From assembly GCA_947044365.1 (NCBI GenBank), contig OX345639.1:688501-752500 (forward strand): 64,000 bases of DNA, in the 5' to 3' direction. A program made the position numbers and the translations under genes. Under the pieces are notes generated by a model. That model was not told the DNA's origin, did no database searches, and worked only from the letters and a program-made list of their open reading frames with translations. Positions 49,609 through 61,019 of the stretch are shown here, piece by piece. The first letter of the stretch is position 1, and each line of letters starts with the position of its first letter. Origin of the DNA: Petrosia ficiformis (taxonomy: Eukaryota; Porifera; Demospongiae; Haplosclerida; Petrosiidae).

Positions 49609-50565
49609 TTATGGAGGAAGTGATTCACCAGTGAATGCAAGTGATTGAGCAGTGAACACAAGTTGCCCACTGTCAGGCTTCTCTTCAAGTTTGACTTGTA
49701 TATTTCCATATTGATATTTTAATAAATCAACTGTTGTTAAATCAGAAATTTCTGCGTCAGGGAAAAGAGTGAGATCATCAGAAAATTCAACAGGCTCTAT
49801 TGAAACAGTATTGTGGTCTTTAATAGCATCTTTCATAAAAAAGGAAGCTGCGGAGAATGATGGAATCACTGCTGCAAAATATAATTTATCGGTTGATGTT
49901 AGTGTTACGTAGTTGCCAACACGACATTGTTTGCTTAATAATGGTCTTCTGGAATTTTCTCCTTTGTATAATGCAACATTAATGATTTTACCAGTCCATG
50001 AAGAATCTTCTGGTATTTGATTCAAAACAACATAGCCACCATCTGGGACAAGTAATGCATCCACTGCAATTGAAGAAAGTGTTAACATAATTTTATATAT
50101 AATTATAATTACATCATTATATATAGCCACCCACATGCAGTGAGATTTTACACATTATATACTGTGCTACCATAACAACCTGATAGAAATTCAGATTGTA
50201 CGACTGTTAATAAATCATGCATATGTGATATTACACATATACATACCAACTTGTTCTAAAGTCATTTGTCCATTCCGCTGTGTTGTAGCTATCCATGTAG
50301 AACCTGGTTCTGCTTCAAATGGTCCAGAACTAACATAATTTCCTTTATCATAATAGAATGCACCTATTGACGTTTTCAAAGGAAATGTAAACTTGATATT
50401 GCCTTTTGAGGGAATTCTTAGGGCTCTCCAGCTCATCCTCATCGTCTCTGTAGTAAGTGGAATAGGATAACGACGAGCAAACACCAGCACAATTATGTTA
50501 TCATCCTCAGTTTCATTGAACACTTGGACTTCAATATCTCTACTAGACACATCATCATCTGCCAT
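49609..50565 (-). CDS. Unrecognised two-exon tandem family, member 5 (sister of member 2)
   Basis: Exons 50565-50247 and 50063-49609, phase 1, about 257 residues. Nearly the same as the gene at 43600-45980: MADDDVSSRDIEVQVFNETE, FARRYPIPLTTETMRMSWRA, VVLNQIPEDSSWTGKIINVA, KYQYGNIQVKLEEKPDSGQL. The intron is only 183 bp because it lacks the 1.4-kb insertion of its sister. Divergent from the gene at 50692. Confidence 0.83.
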
Positions 50566-50691
50566 ATCGTTTGGATCGAGACTAACGTGCGCGCGCGTGT
50601 AGGTAATTATATAAGCTTAGATCTATGCGCGGAAATTCGATCTGCATAAAAGAAACAAATCATACAGTAGACAGTTACTAAACAAGTGAAA
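50566..50691. promoter_or_regulatory. 126-bp divergent promoter of family members 5 and 6
   Basis: Equivalent of 45981-46103; keeps ACGTGCGCGCGCGTGTAGG and the leader ending AACAAGTGAAAATGG. Role inferred. Confidence 0.5.
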
Positions 50692-51485
50692 ATGGCGGAA
50701 ATAGATTCTTCAGACAGTAACTGTATTGACATCCAAGTGTCAAACAAAACAGATGAAGTAAAGACCGTTCTAGTTTTTGGTCGTGACCATCATGCTCCTC
50801 TGACTCCGGCCATTGTTGATGAAGCTTGGCGAGTAGTACATGTTGGAAGTCAAGGCAAAGCTACCTTTTCGTATCCAGCAAACTCTTCAGTTGGTGCATT
50901 TTACACCAGGGAAGATGGAACTGTTGTTAATATTGGACCGTATCCAGCCGAACCTGGAACAACGTGGACTATTTTATTATCTACTCAGTATGATGATGGA
51001 ACAATGACAAAAGAAGGTATGTTAATTATTTAATAGCTATTAAGAAATCATACATATAATTTTCTTAACAAGGTAAAGCACCTCCAAATGCTCATGGAGT
51101 ATATATGGTTTACAATAAGCCATCTTCAGCCTGGTCTGGTCGTAAACTGAATGTTGGTCTATACAAAGACGGAAATGTTCTTATAGCAAAGAGAAACCTT
51201 CGCGTAGGTGATTATGTTGAGTTAAAACCAACTAATAAACTATATTTCTGTTGCATGGAAGTGCCATCTCCAACTTGTGATTTTGACATTAATGATGTTT
51301 TTGTAAATGCCCAAAGGAGAAGACCAAATTCTTCAGAAACTAATCAAACAGACTTCTTTGATGCTGAATTCTCCCCTTTGACTCAAATAGATTTAAACCA
51401 TTATCCTAATGGTGTGGACATAACTTTGCAAGAAAATGAACTGAGTGGACAGTTGAGCTTTATACCTAAACCACACTATAACTAA
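50692..51485 (+). CDS. Unrecognised two-exon tandem family, member 6 (sister of member 3)
   Basis: Exons 50692-51016 and 51073-51485, phase 1, about 245 residues. It differs from the gene at 46104 by only a handful of residues (for example AEIDSSDS, TVLVFGRDHHAPLTP, SSAWSGRKL, CCMEVPSP). Intron sequence is also nearly identical, so the duplication is recent or is being homogenised by gene conversion. Confidence 0.86.
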
Positions 51486-52044
51486 ATTATTATGTTAGAA
51501 ATTGTTATTACATATAATTATACCAAGTATTATAAAATTAACAAGTCCGCTTACATTCACGATTACTTCAAAATTAGGATACGATGACTTTATAATTGGG
51601 TATTATAGCGTATAGTTTAATGTTTTAAACAATAAATTGAAATGTGACATACACAAAAATGAACAGGGAGGATAATTACATGAAAATGATGAATGTAAAA
51701 AGAAAGATTGTTGGTCTTTCCAAAATATAGTTATGAACATTTGTCTAAGGTCAAGGTGAACATGAATGACCTTTAGTATAACTATTACTAGTTAATTTGT
51801 AAGTTGTGACTATCTGTATGGCAAGAAGTGCATATAGTTTGGTTGTATACACACATCAAAACCACACTTCACTTCTAATAGTTCGTCTATGGAAGTGTTG
51901 TACGAATAGTAAAATCTATGCCCTTATATTAATACCTTGACACATTTCTAAATTTTATTAAATGGAGCAGGAATATATAACTGAAAAAAAGTGACATAAA
52001 TAACAAAACTTATGAAATTTTATCTAGTTACTCATAACTGTCCT
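51486..52044. other. Spacer with family D repeat copy 4
   Basis: A family D repeat lies at about 51540-51775 (CTTACATTCACGATTACTTC ... AAGGTCAAGGTGAACATG). The remainder is the downstream flank shared with 46898-47261. No gene. Confidence 0.6.
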
Positions 52045-52738
52045 TCATATCATTGATTCACCAGTGAATATATATTGTCCACCACCTGGTTGTTGACTAA
52101 GAGTCACCTCAATGCCATTAGGAAAGTTGCTGAGGTCAAACTCTGTCAATCCAGTTGTAATATCTAAAGACTCAAATACATGCCCAACTCGCACATTGTG
52201 TACCACTGCAAAGTACAATTTAGGCTGCAAAACAAAATCAATCTGGTTACCAACACGAACTTTTTTTTCAATTAAGAACAAACGCCCTTCCTTGTAGACT
52301 CCGATATCAAACATACGACCACTCCAGGCAAATGGGGGAACATTCTTGACAACAACAGCATTATTAGGATTTGTTCTGACTCCAGTCTCTGAAATACAAA
52401 TATTATAATTATTTATCAATATGAAATTGGCTGTATCACTCACTTTCTTTAAGGACAGCAGTATCATGAAGACTTTCTTGAGTGATCTCCCAAGTTGAAC
52501 CAAGATTAGCTGGAAAAGGTCCAGCAGTGATTTCCTGACCTTGTACTTTATATGTTGCTCCAACAGCTAATGTCTCTGGATATGTGAATGATACACTTGT
52601 TTGCGCCTTCAGTACCTGCCAAGCTATATAGACACCTCGAGGTGTATTGGTGCTGAAATTCTTTGCAAATATGCACACTTGAAATTCAGTATCATTAGTA
52701 GCATTAATATATTTGACAGGAATGCTAGAGTCACTCAT
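52045..52738 (-). CDS. Unrecognised two-exon tandem family, member 7
   Basis: Exons 52738-52444 and 52388-52045 (stop TGA), A|AG phase 1, about 212 residues. Exon 1: MSDSSIPVKYINATNDTEFQ, FAKNFSTNTPRGVYIAWQVL, ITAGPFPANLGSTWEITQES. Exon 2: NPNNAVVVKNVPPFAWSGRM, IGVYKEGRLFLIEKKVRVGN, LTEFDLSNFPNGIEVTLSQQ, GGGQYIFTGESMI. It links the diverged type-2/type-3 genes to the more uniform set downstream. A relic of a similar gene is at 47262-47440. Confidence 0.82.
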
Positions 52739-53851
52739 CTTTTAATAATTTTTACTAGCAAACAAAGTGGCAAGAACAGTTCCAATGGTGCTTTACTTAT
52801 AATAACTGTACAAAAATAACAGGTTTCAATGTAATTCAATGTATGACACTGTAACATTCATTGTATGACACTGTAATATTCACTTACTACAAGTGTAAGC
52901 CACCAAATTATGACAGGTTTCATTTTTGGCACTTTACATTAATAGTTAAAAAGCACACATTTTTATTGGGCATTATAAATTTCATAAAAAAGATCACTCC
53001 ATCAAAGTCACATGTGCATTTACAAGATGAAAATGCTTGCTAGAAGCAATGCCCCATTAAACATGATGATTCATTCTATGGCAGTAACATCACAAGTCCA
53101 ATTGTAGTTATTCATTTGTCCAACCAGTTCACAAGTCAATTTGAGGATATTTTATAGACTACAATTAATAAGTAATGAACACATATATATGTTTGGCATA
53201 GTAATTAAACCTGATTGAAAACTATACATACTATATATATATATGTAATTATATATAGTGCTGTATTATGATAATTACGCAGAATTAGTAACAAAGGAAA
53301 ACTGAAAATTTTGGGAATCAGAGTAGAGATTGAACCCCTAGTCAAGTACTCTTACTATCTGAGCCACCTTTTTTTCCTTTTTTTCTATTTCTCTCATGCC
53401 TGCATATCATAATAATGTCTTTCATAAGCCTTATGCACTCAACCTGGCATGTTATAGTATTGTAGTCAGTAACAACCCTACATAAGAAGTATTGCTGACT
53501 ACAATACTAAAGAATAACATTTTTAAAAATCGAACAGTATGTAGGGATATCAAAACCGAGCACAGGAACATGGTACCTCAGCAACAAAATTAAACTAACC
53601 ACTTCCACATAGCAACCCTACATAAGTATGTATATATAGCTAGAGCAAAAGTAAAATACAAAGAGCATTACTGCAAATCATTTTGTTTGTAATGTTGTTT
53701 CATAATAACTACAGCATAATTATAATTATGCAAATATCAAAAAAAAATGAAAGTTCAGATATCAAGTTATAATTATAATGAATGTTCTAAGATTTACAAT
53801 TCTGTTACTAGTCTAAGAAGATTACATTAACAGTTTGAATTCTTGAGTTCT
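52739..53851. other. Spacer with a tRNA-like SINE fragment
   Basis: AT-rich spacer. On the minus strand, about 53370-53315, GTGGCTCAGATAGTAAGAG (A-box-like) is followed by GGGGTTCAATCTC (B-box-like), the pattern of a tRNA-derived SINE head; T-rich sequence adjoins it. No protein gene. Confidence 0.5.
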
Positions 53852-54543
53852 TTATATCATGGATTGACCAGAGAATGAGTATCGTCCACCACCTGGTTGC
53901 TCATTAAGAGTCACCTCAATGCCATTAGGATAGCTGCTGAGGTCAAATTCGGACAATGAACTGGTTATCTCCAGAGAGGTGAAGACATCTCCAACTTTCA
54001 TGTTGCGTACCACTCCAAAGAACAACTTTGGTTGCAACATGAAATCAATCTGATTACCAACGTGGACATCAGGTTGGGTGACCAAAAGTCGTCCTTCCTT
54101 GTAGACTCCAACATCAAACATACGTCCACTCCAGGCAGCTGGAGGAACATTCTTGATGACAATAGTGTTGTTAGGGTTTTTAGGAACACCACTTTCTGTT
54201 GTAAAATAATAAAAATATAAACAGAATTATAAATTATGTAATCACACTCACTTTGTTTAAGAACAGCAGTATCAGTTGCACTCTCTTGTGTAATTTCCCA
54301 AGTTGATCCTAACTTAGCTGGAAAAGGACCAGCAGTAATATATTGACCACCTGATTTATAAGTAGCACCAACAGACATTGTGACAGGGTAAACAAACTGA
54401 ACACTAGTTTGTCCTCTCAGAACCTGCCAAGCTGCATAGTAGGTCTTAGGTGTATTGGTGCTGAAATTCTTAGTGAAGACCACCACCTCAAAGTCTGTGT
54501 TTGTAGTGGCATTGATGTACTTGATGGGAATATCAGTAGTCAT
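53852..54543 (-). CDS. Unrecognised two-exon tandem family, member 8
   Basis: Exons 54543-54252 and 54194-53852 (stop TAA), A|AA phase 1, about 211 residues. Exon 1: MTTDIPIKYINATTNTDFEV, VVFTKNFSTNTPKTYYAAWQ, FVYPVTMSVGATYKSGGQYI. Exon 2: GVPKNPNNTIVIKNVPPAAW, SGRMFDVGVYKEGRLLVTQ, VGNQIDFMLQPKLFFGVVRN, LSEFDLSSYPNGIEVTLNEQ. Upstream flank (GAGCTAATCAGTTTTGAAAG) is shared with members 9-11, so promoters were duplicated together. Confidence 0.84.
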
Positions 54544-55613
54544 CTTGGTTTCTTTATGGAATGGAGATTTGAGCTAATCAGTTTTGAAAGTTGAAATGTA
54601 TTTTCAGACAACAAGCTTGTCTCTTATATACACAACTGTACTCTTGTATGTACATTACTGTCATTATGTTGTAGACAGTGCCTAACAGTGTATGAAGAGT
54701 GCACTACAGTGTCTGTCAGCTAGTCACTAATTTATTTGTTAAAAAAATCTGTTCAGCTTACCCATGTATATTTTAAATCGACAGTATAATAATGAAAGTT
54801 TTTTTACAGAATGCAATTTGAATGTATGTATTGAAATTGTACTTAATTGTGATCATATGATACATAAAGATACATATATGCATTTAAATGGTCATATATA
54901 CACAGTATATACATTATCCATAATGGATTTCTCTATAAAAGAACTTTTGAGGGCTTTCTTTCACTAGCTGAAGAAGTGCTTGGGCCGAAACATTCATTTA
55001 TAAAGAATACTTTATTGTGTTAATATAATTATATTCAAAGACAAACCGTTATGAATACTGAAAACACAAGACAATAAGGAACCCTTATGGAATTTGTTTA
55101 TACATTCTCTGCAAAGCAATACACGCACATTTGAGTGGGTTTTCACAGGCCACATTTGTACAGTAATGATGACTGAGCACTGATGGACTATCACTGCTAA
55201 GAATGGGGGTTGCAAGTATGGTCCTTAAATAGTGACACAGTTGTGTTCTTTTTGTGTGTGTACATACTTATTTAACATTTGTATTTATATTACGATAATT
55301 AATACCTCCATGCTCATCATAACCTTATTAGCTAACAAAATAATGCTTTGGATGGGAGTAACTGAGTTTGGCTTTTAACATAAATTGTTAGTGTCTTAAC
55401 TTTGAGTTAGTGTAACTTCCTTCCTTTTAAAGTTTTCCCTCTGTTTCAGTAGCTGCATGCTAGAATATTCAATATCTACTAAGAAATAATGTTTTTAAAC
55501 TGTATCTCTGTATCAATTTGATATTATTATCAATTAAAATACAATACCATATTGTTCAATTATACAATTCATAATCTATTGTAAACTGTTAATAGTACTT
55601 AATTTGGAGTTCT
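54544..55613. other. Spacer of the tandem array
   Basis: Repeats units found again at 56303-58091 and 58781-59992: the 5' flank of the genes, a TATAAAGAATACTTTATTGTG stretch, TTCTCTGCAAAGCAATA, and one arm of the hairpin (TGGATGGGAGTAACTGAGTT near 55350). No gene seen. Confidence 0.6.
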
Positions 55614-56302
55614 TTAATCCATGGATTGACCAGAGAAAGAGTATTGTCCACCACCTGGTTTTTCATTAAGAATCACCTCAAGCCCATTAGGAAAGTTGCT
55701 GAGGTCAAATTCGGTCAACGAACTGGTTATCTCCAGAGAGGTGAAGGTTTCTCCAACTTTCATGTTGCGTACCACTCCAAAGAACAATCTTGGTTGCAAC
55801 ATGAAATCAATCTGGTTACCAATGTGGACATCAGGTTGAATGACCAAAAGTCGTCCTTCCTTGTAGACTCCAACATCAAACATACGTCCACTCCAGGCAG
55901 CTGGAGGAACATTCTTGATGACAATAGTGTTGTTAGGGTTTGCAGGAACACCACTCTCTGCATGTTGTATGTAAATAATAAAATATTATAAATTATGTAA
56001 TCACACTTACTTTGTTTAAGAACAGCAGTATCAGTTGCACTCTCTTGTGTAATTTCCCAAGTTGATCCTAACTTAGCTGGAAAAGGACCAGCAGTGATCA
56101 ACTGACCACCTGATTTATAAGTAGCACCAACAGACATTGTGACGGGGTAAACAAACTGAACACTAGTCTGTCCTCTCAGAACCTGCCAAGCTGCATAGTA
56201 GGTCTTAGGTGTATTGGTGCTGAAATTCTTAGTGAAGACCACCACCTCAAAGTCTGTGTTTGTAGTGGCATTGATGTACTTGATGGGAATATCAGTAGTC
56301 AT
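55614..56302 (-). CDS. Unrecognised two-exon tandem family, member 9
   Basis: Exons 56302-56011 and 55957-55614, A|AG phase 1, about 211 residues. Almost identical to members 10 and 11 (MTTDIPIKYINATTNTDFEV; VIQPDVHIGNQIDFMLQPRL; LTEFDLSNFPNGLEVILNEK; SFSGQSMD). The unbroken frame through the exon 1 donor is a read-through, not the protein. Confidence 0.85.
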
Positions 56303-56692
56303 CTTGGTTTCTTTATAGAATGAAGATTTGAGCTAATCAGTTTTGAAAGTTGAAATGTATTTTCAGACAACAAACTTGTCTCTTATATACACAACTGTAC
56401 TCTTGTATGTACGTTACTGTCATTAGGTTGTAGACAGTGCCTAACAGTGTATGAAGAGTGCACTACAGTGTCTGTCAGCTAGTCACTAATTTTTTTTTAA
56501 AATCTGTTCAGCTTACCCATGTATATTTTAAATAGACAGTATTATGTAAAAGTCTTCCTGGAGAATGTAATTTGAAACTATGTATTTGATTGTGAACATA
56601 TCATACATAAGAGAAAATGTTGTAATGCTTGAGTATATATATATGCATTTAAATGGTCATACACATTATATACATTAGCCTGAAGGTGGTAC

Positions 56693-57249
56693 TAGGGAGT
56701 GGGCGGATGCGACTCCAATCACTTTCAAAATACAATATAATATAATATGAGTAAAATTGGATGTAATACTAACCTTCATATCTTCTAATCACCTTTATAC
56801 CGCCCTGGAATTGATGAAACATATATAAATCTCCATTTTTTCATTTGCAAGAACTACAAAACCACGAAAGCCACGCCCACCATACATGGCGTGCACCAAG
56901 TACAATGTATTTTGAGAAAATGTGCTGTTTTCTGCAAATTCATTTTACTTTTATAGTTACAAGAGGCTGAAGAAAGCTGAATTCTGTAGCTTTTCAGTGA
57001 AACCATAAAATCTACCTTTCTAGGCACTTCAAACTCCGATCTTTCTCAGAGAGCAACTACAGTTACCCTGCCAGGGTTTCCCACCCACCGCCCCTTCCAC
57101 CACCCGAAATCAGTGAAAACATTTAGGCCCAATAATTATACCCCTGGGTGGGTGTGGCTTCCAAAAGATACAGAATTGAACCAGATTGTATGCAGCAAGA
57201 AGCTGGCAAGACTAGAAGTTTCAACTACCCCTCCCCCTAGTACAACCTG
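56693..57249. mobile_element. MITE-like insertion present in one array unit only
   Basis: The left end AGGTGGTACTAGGG and right end CCCCCTAGTACAACCT are imperfect inverted repeats. In the sister spacer at about 59162-59190 the flanks are contiguous (ACATTAGCCATAACTGAAAAGTGC), giving an empty site. TGA occurs on both sides and may be the target duplication. The interior is GC-richer than its surroundings and has no significant ORF. Confidence 0.75.
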
Positions 57250-57769
57250 AAAAGTGCATCTGACCGAGACATTATTTTATGTATAAAGAATACTTTATTG
57301 TGTTATTTCTTCATATAAGAAGTCACAAAATAATATTATATTCATATAATATAAACAGTATGTTAGAGGTATTGGGTTATATCAGGATGCATATGCTTTG
57401 TTCTTACTCAAGCATGAAATTATTGTATTCTGTGGTTTGTATAAGCTATTTTGAATGTGCTACAATCCCTTATACCTGAAAACACAACACAATAAGGAAC
57501 CTTAATAAGCTTTATGGAATTAGTATATACATTCTCTGCAAAGCAATAGATGCACATATGAGTGAGTAACGGCCACATTTGTGGAACAAAAAAGATTTAT
57601 ACAGTAATGATGACTGAGCATTGATGGATATTACACTGTCACAGCTAATAACGGGGGTTGCAAGTATGGTTTGTCACAATTGTGTTCTTTTTGTGTGTGT
57701 GTGATCATACTTGTACATATACTTATTTTATTATAATTAATACCTCCATGCTCATCATAACCTTATTAC

Positions 57770-57855
57770 TTAAAGACACTTAAAAGCCAAACTCAGTTAC
57801 TCCCATCCAAATAACGCTTTGGATGGGAGTAACTGAGTTTGGCTTTTAAGTGTCT
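57770..57855. repeat. Near-perfect long hairpin in the array spacer
   Basis: AAGACACTTAAAAGCCAAAC...CATCC and GGATG...GTTTGGCTTTTAAGTGTCTT are inverted copies of about 38 bp separated by AAATAACGCTTT. An identical hairpin is at about 59683-59762. Only one arm exists in the older unit near 55350. Confidence 0.88.
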
Positions 57856-58091
57856 TAAATTTGTGAAACTCTCTTGTGTTTAACGTTTTCCGTCTTTTTC
57901 AGCTGTTAGAGTACAATATATTCAGCAGATAGCATACATTTTTATACTAGAATATTGACTAAGAAAATAACAACTTTGTTTCTAAACTGTATATAGTACC
58001 ACTGTATCAATTTTATTAATAATTAAAGTAGAGATATCAATACAATATCATAATCTATTGTAAACTTTTAATAGTTCTCAATTGGAGTTCT

Positions 58092-58780
58092 TTAATCCAT
58101 GGATTGACCAGAGAAAGAGTATTGTCCACCACCTGGTTTTTCATTAAGAATCACCTCAAGCCCATTAGGAAAGTTGCTAAGATCAAATTCGGTCAACGAA
58201 CTGGTTATCTCCAGAGAGGTGAAGGTTTCTCCAACTTTCATGTTACGTACCACTCCAAAGAACAATCTTGGTTGCAACATGAAATCAATCTGGTTACCAA
58301 CATGGACATCAGGTTGAATGACCAAAAGTCGTCCTTCCTTGTAGACTCCAACATCAAACATACGTCCACTCCAGGCAGCTGGAGGAACATTCTTGATGAC
58401 AATAGTGTTGTTAGGGTTTGCAGGAGCACCACTCTCTGCATGTTGTATGTAAATAATAAAATATTATAAATTATGTAATCACACTTACTTTGTTTAAGAA
58501 CAGCAGTATCAGTTGCACTCTCTTGTGTAATTTCCCAAGTTGATCCTAACTTAGCTGGAAAAGGACCAGCAGTGATTAGCTGACCACCTGATTTATAAGT
58601 AGCACCAACAGACATTGAGACAGGGTAAACAAACTGAACACTAGTCTGTCCTCTCAGAACCTGCCAAGCTGCATAGTAGGTCTTAGGTGTATTGGTGCTG
58701 AAATTCTTAGTGAAGACCACCACCTCAAAGTCTGTGTTTGTAGTGGCATTGATGTACTTGATGGGAATATCAGTAGTCAT
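58092..58780 (-). CDS. Unrecognised two-exon tandem family, member 10
   Basis: Exons 58780-58489 and 58435-58092, phase 1, about 211 residues. Differs from member 9 by few residues (VSMSVGATY for VTMSVGATY; DVHVGNQ for DVHIGNQ; AGAPANP-type change before the NPNNT block). Part of a recently duplicated unit of about 2 kb. Confidence 0.85.
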
Positions 58781-59992
58781 CTTGGTTTCTTTATGGATTG
58801 GAGATTTGAGCTAATCAGTTTTGAAAGTTGAAATGTATTTTCAGACAACAAGCTTGTCTCTTATATACACAACTGTACTCTTGTATGTACATTACTGTCA
58901 TTAGGTTGTAGACAGTGCCTAACAGTGTATGAAGAGTGCACTACAGTGTCTGTCAGCTAGTCACTAATTTATTTATTTTTTTAATCTGTTTGGCTTACCC
59001 ATGTATATTTTAAATAGACAGTATTATGTAAAAGTCTTCCTGGAGAATGTAATTTGAAACTATGTATTTGAATTGTATTAATTGTGAACATATCATACAT
59101 AAGAGAAAATGTAGTATTGCTTGAGTATAATATATATGCATTTAAATATTCATACACATTATATACATTAGCCATAACTGAAAAGTGCATCTGACCGAGA
59201 CATTATTTTATGTATAAAGAATACTTTATTGTGTTATTTCTTCATATAAGAAGTCACAAAATAATATTATATTCATATGATATAAACAGTATGTTAGAGG
59301 TATTGGGTTATATCAGGATGTTTTGTTCTTACTCAAGCATGAAATTATTGTATTCTGTGGTTTGTATAAGCTATTTTGAATGTGCTACAATCCGAAAACA
59401 CAACACAATAGGAACCTTTATGGAATTAGTATATATATTCTCTGCAAAGCAATAGATGCACATTTGAGTGAGTACTAGCCACATTTGTGGAACAAAAAAG
59501 ATTTGTACAGTAATGATGACTGAGCATTGATGGATATTACACTGTCACAGCTAATAACGGGGCTTGCAAGTATGGTTTGTCACAACTGTGTTCTTTTTGT
59601 GTGTGTGTGATCATACTTGTACATACTTATTTTATTATAATTAATACCTCCATGCTCATCATAACCTTATTACTTAAAGACACTTAAAAGCCAAACTCAG
59701 TTACTCCCATCCAAATAACGCTTTGGATGGGAGTAACTGAGTTTGGCTTTTAAGTGTCTTAAATTTGTGAAACTCTCTTGTGTTTAACGTTTTCCGTCTT
59801 TTTCAGCTGTTAGAGTACAATATATTCAGCAGATAGCATACATTTTTATACTAAAATATTGACTAAGAAAATAACAACTTTGTTTCTAAACTGTATCAAT
59901 TCAATTATTAATTAAAATAGAGATAACAATATACAATATTATACAATTCATAATCTATTGTAAACTGTTAATAGTTCTTAATTTGGAGTTCT
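58781..59992. other. Array spacer with perfect hairpin
   Basis: Same order of flank, TATAAAGAATACTTTATTGTG, TTCTCTGCAAAGCAATA and hairpin (about 59683-59762) as 56303-58091, without the 56693 insertion. No gene. Confidence 0.65.
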
Positions 59993-60681
59993 TTAAACCA
60001 TGGATTGACCAGAGAAAGAGTATTGTCCACCACCTGGTTTTTCATTAAGAATCACCTCAATGCCATTAGGAAAGTTGCTGAGGTCAAATTCGGTCAATGA
60101 ACTGGTTATCTCCAGAGAGGTGAAGGTTTCTCCAACTTTCATGTTGCGTACCACTCCAAAGAACAACTTCGGTTGCAACATGAAATCAATCTGGTTACCA
60201 ATGTGGACATCAGGTTGAATGACCAAAAGTCGTCCTTCCTTGTAGACTCCAACATCAAACATACGTCCACTCCAGGCAGCTGGAGGAACATTCTTGATGA
60301 CAATAGTGTTGTTAGGGTTTGCAGGAACACCACTCTCTGCATGTTGTATGTAAATAATAAAATATTATAAATTATGTAATCAAACTTACTTTGTTTAAGA
60401 ACAGCAGTATCAGTTGCACTCTCTTGTGTAATTTCCCAAGTTGATCCTAACTTAGCTGGAAAAGGACCAGCAGTGATTAGCTGACCACCTGATTTATAAG
60501 TAGCACCAACAGACATTGAGACAGGGTAAACAAACTGAACACTAGTCTGTCCTCTCAGAACCTGCCAAGCTGCATAGTAGGTCTTAGGTGTATTGGTGCT
60601 GAAATTCTTAGTGAAGACCACCACCTCAAAATCTGTGTTTGTAGTGGCATTGATGTACTTGATGGGAACATCAGTAGTCAT
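59993..60681 (-). CDS. Unrecognised two-exon tandem family, member 11 (last in array)
   Basis: Exons 60681-60390 and 60336-59993, phase 1, about 211 residues; MTTDVPIKYINATTNTDFEV start, IEVILNEKPGGGQYSFSGQS end. Its upstream flank diverges from the other units after about 60730 (the shared GAGCTAATCAGTTTTGAAAG is kept), which marks the edge of the array. Confidence 0.85.
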
Positions 60682-61019
60682 CTTGGTTTCTTTATGGAAT
60701 GGAGATTTGAGCTAATCAGTTTTGAAAGTTCAAGTATTGAGTGAACTGTAACAGATGTGACTGACTCTTCTTTATAAATGATTCTTGCATGTTAACTATA
60801 CACTGTGCTTCAACAGTGACACTTTCAGTGCCAGCACTAAATTAGCAACTAATTAGTGTACTAAAAATGTATATATAATTATTATTACAGATGTCACTAT
60901 ATCAAACTGTAAACTACATGCTTGAGCAGTGATACTTACGGTGTCCGCACTAAATTAGCACAGAGTAGTACACAACAATGTTTACTCAACACAAAAATAA
61001 TTATAATAATAATTTTATA
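60682..61019. other. Array edge to MEI4-like gene, no gene seen
   Basis: Promoter side of member 11 and 3' side of the MEI4-like gene. It has two diverged copies of a short segment (ACAGTGACACTTTCAGTGCC, near 60813; GCAGTGATACTTACGGTGTC, near 60925). Nothing else supported. Confidence 0.5.

Larger units (their letters stand above)
56303..58091. other. Array spacer with a MITE insertion and a perfect hairpin
   Basis: Holds the element at 56693-57249 and the palindrome at about 57770-57855, both listed separately. The rest matches 58781-59992. No gene. Confidence 0.6.

Noticed and set aside
55626..58469. 121-residue plus-strand ORFs (MTRERVLSTTWF) in two array units
   Set aside because: Antisense shadows of exon 2 in the duplicated genes; they are conserved only because the sense exon is.
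53998..60681. Minus-strand ORFs of 180-181 residues starting at the family exon 1
   Set aside because: They read through the intron donor and into exon 2 in the wrong frame; the conserved product needs the short intron removed.
42407..60681. Idea that the tandem family is a pore-forming or lectin family
   Set aside because: I found no recognised lectin or pore-former signature, signal peptide or Cys pattern; leaving the function open is safer.
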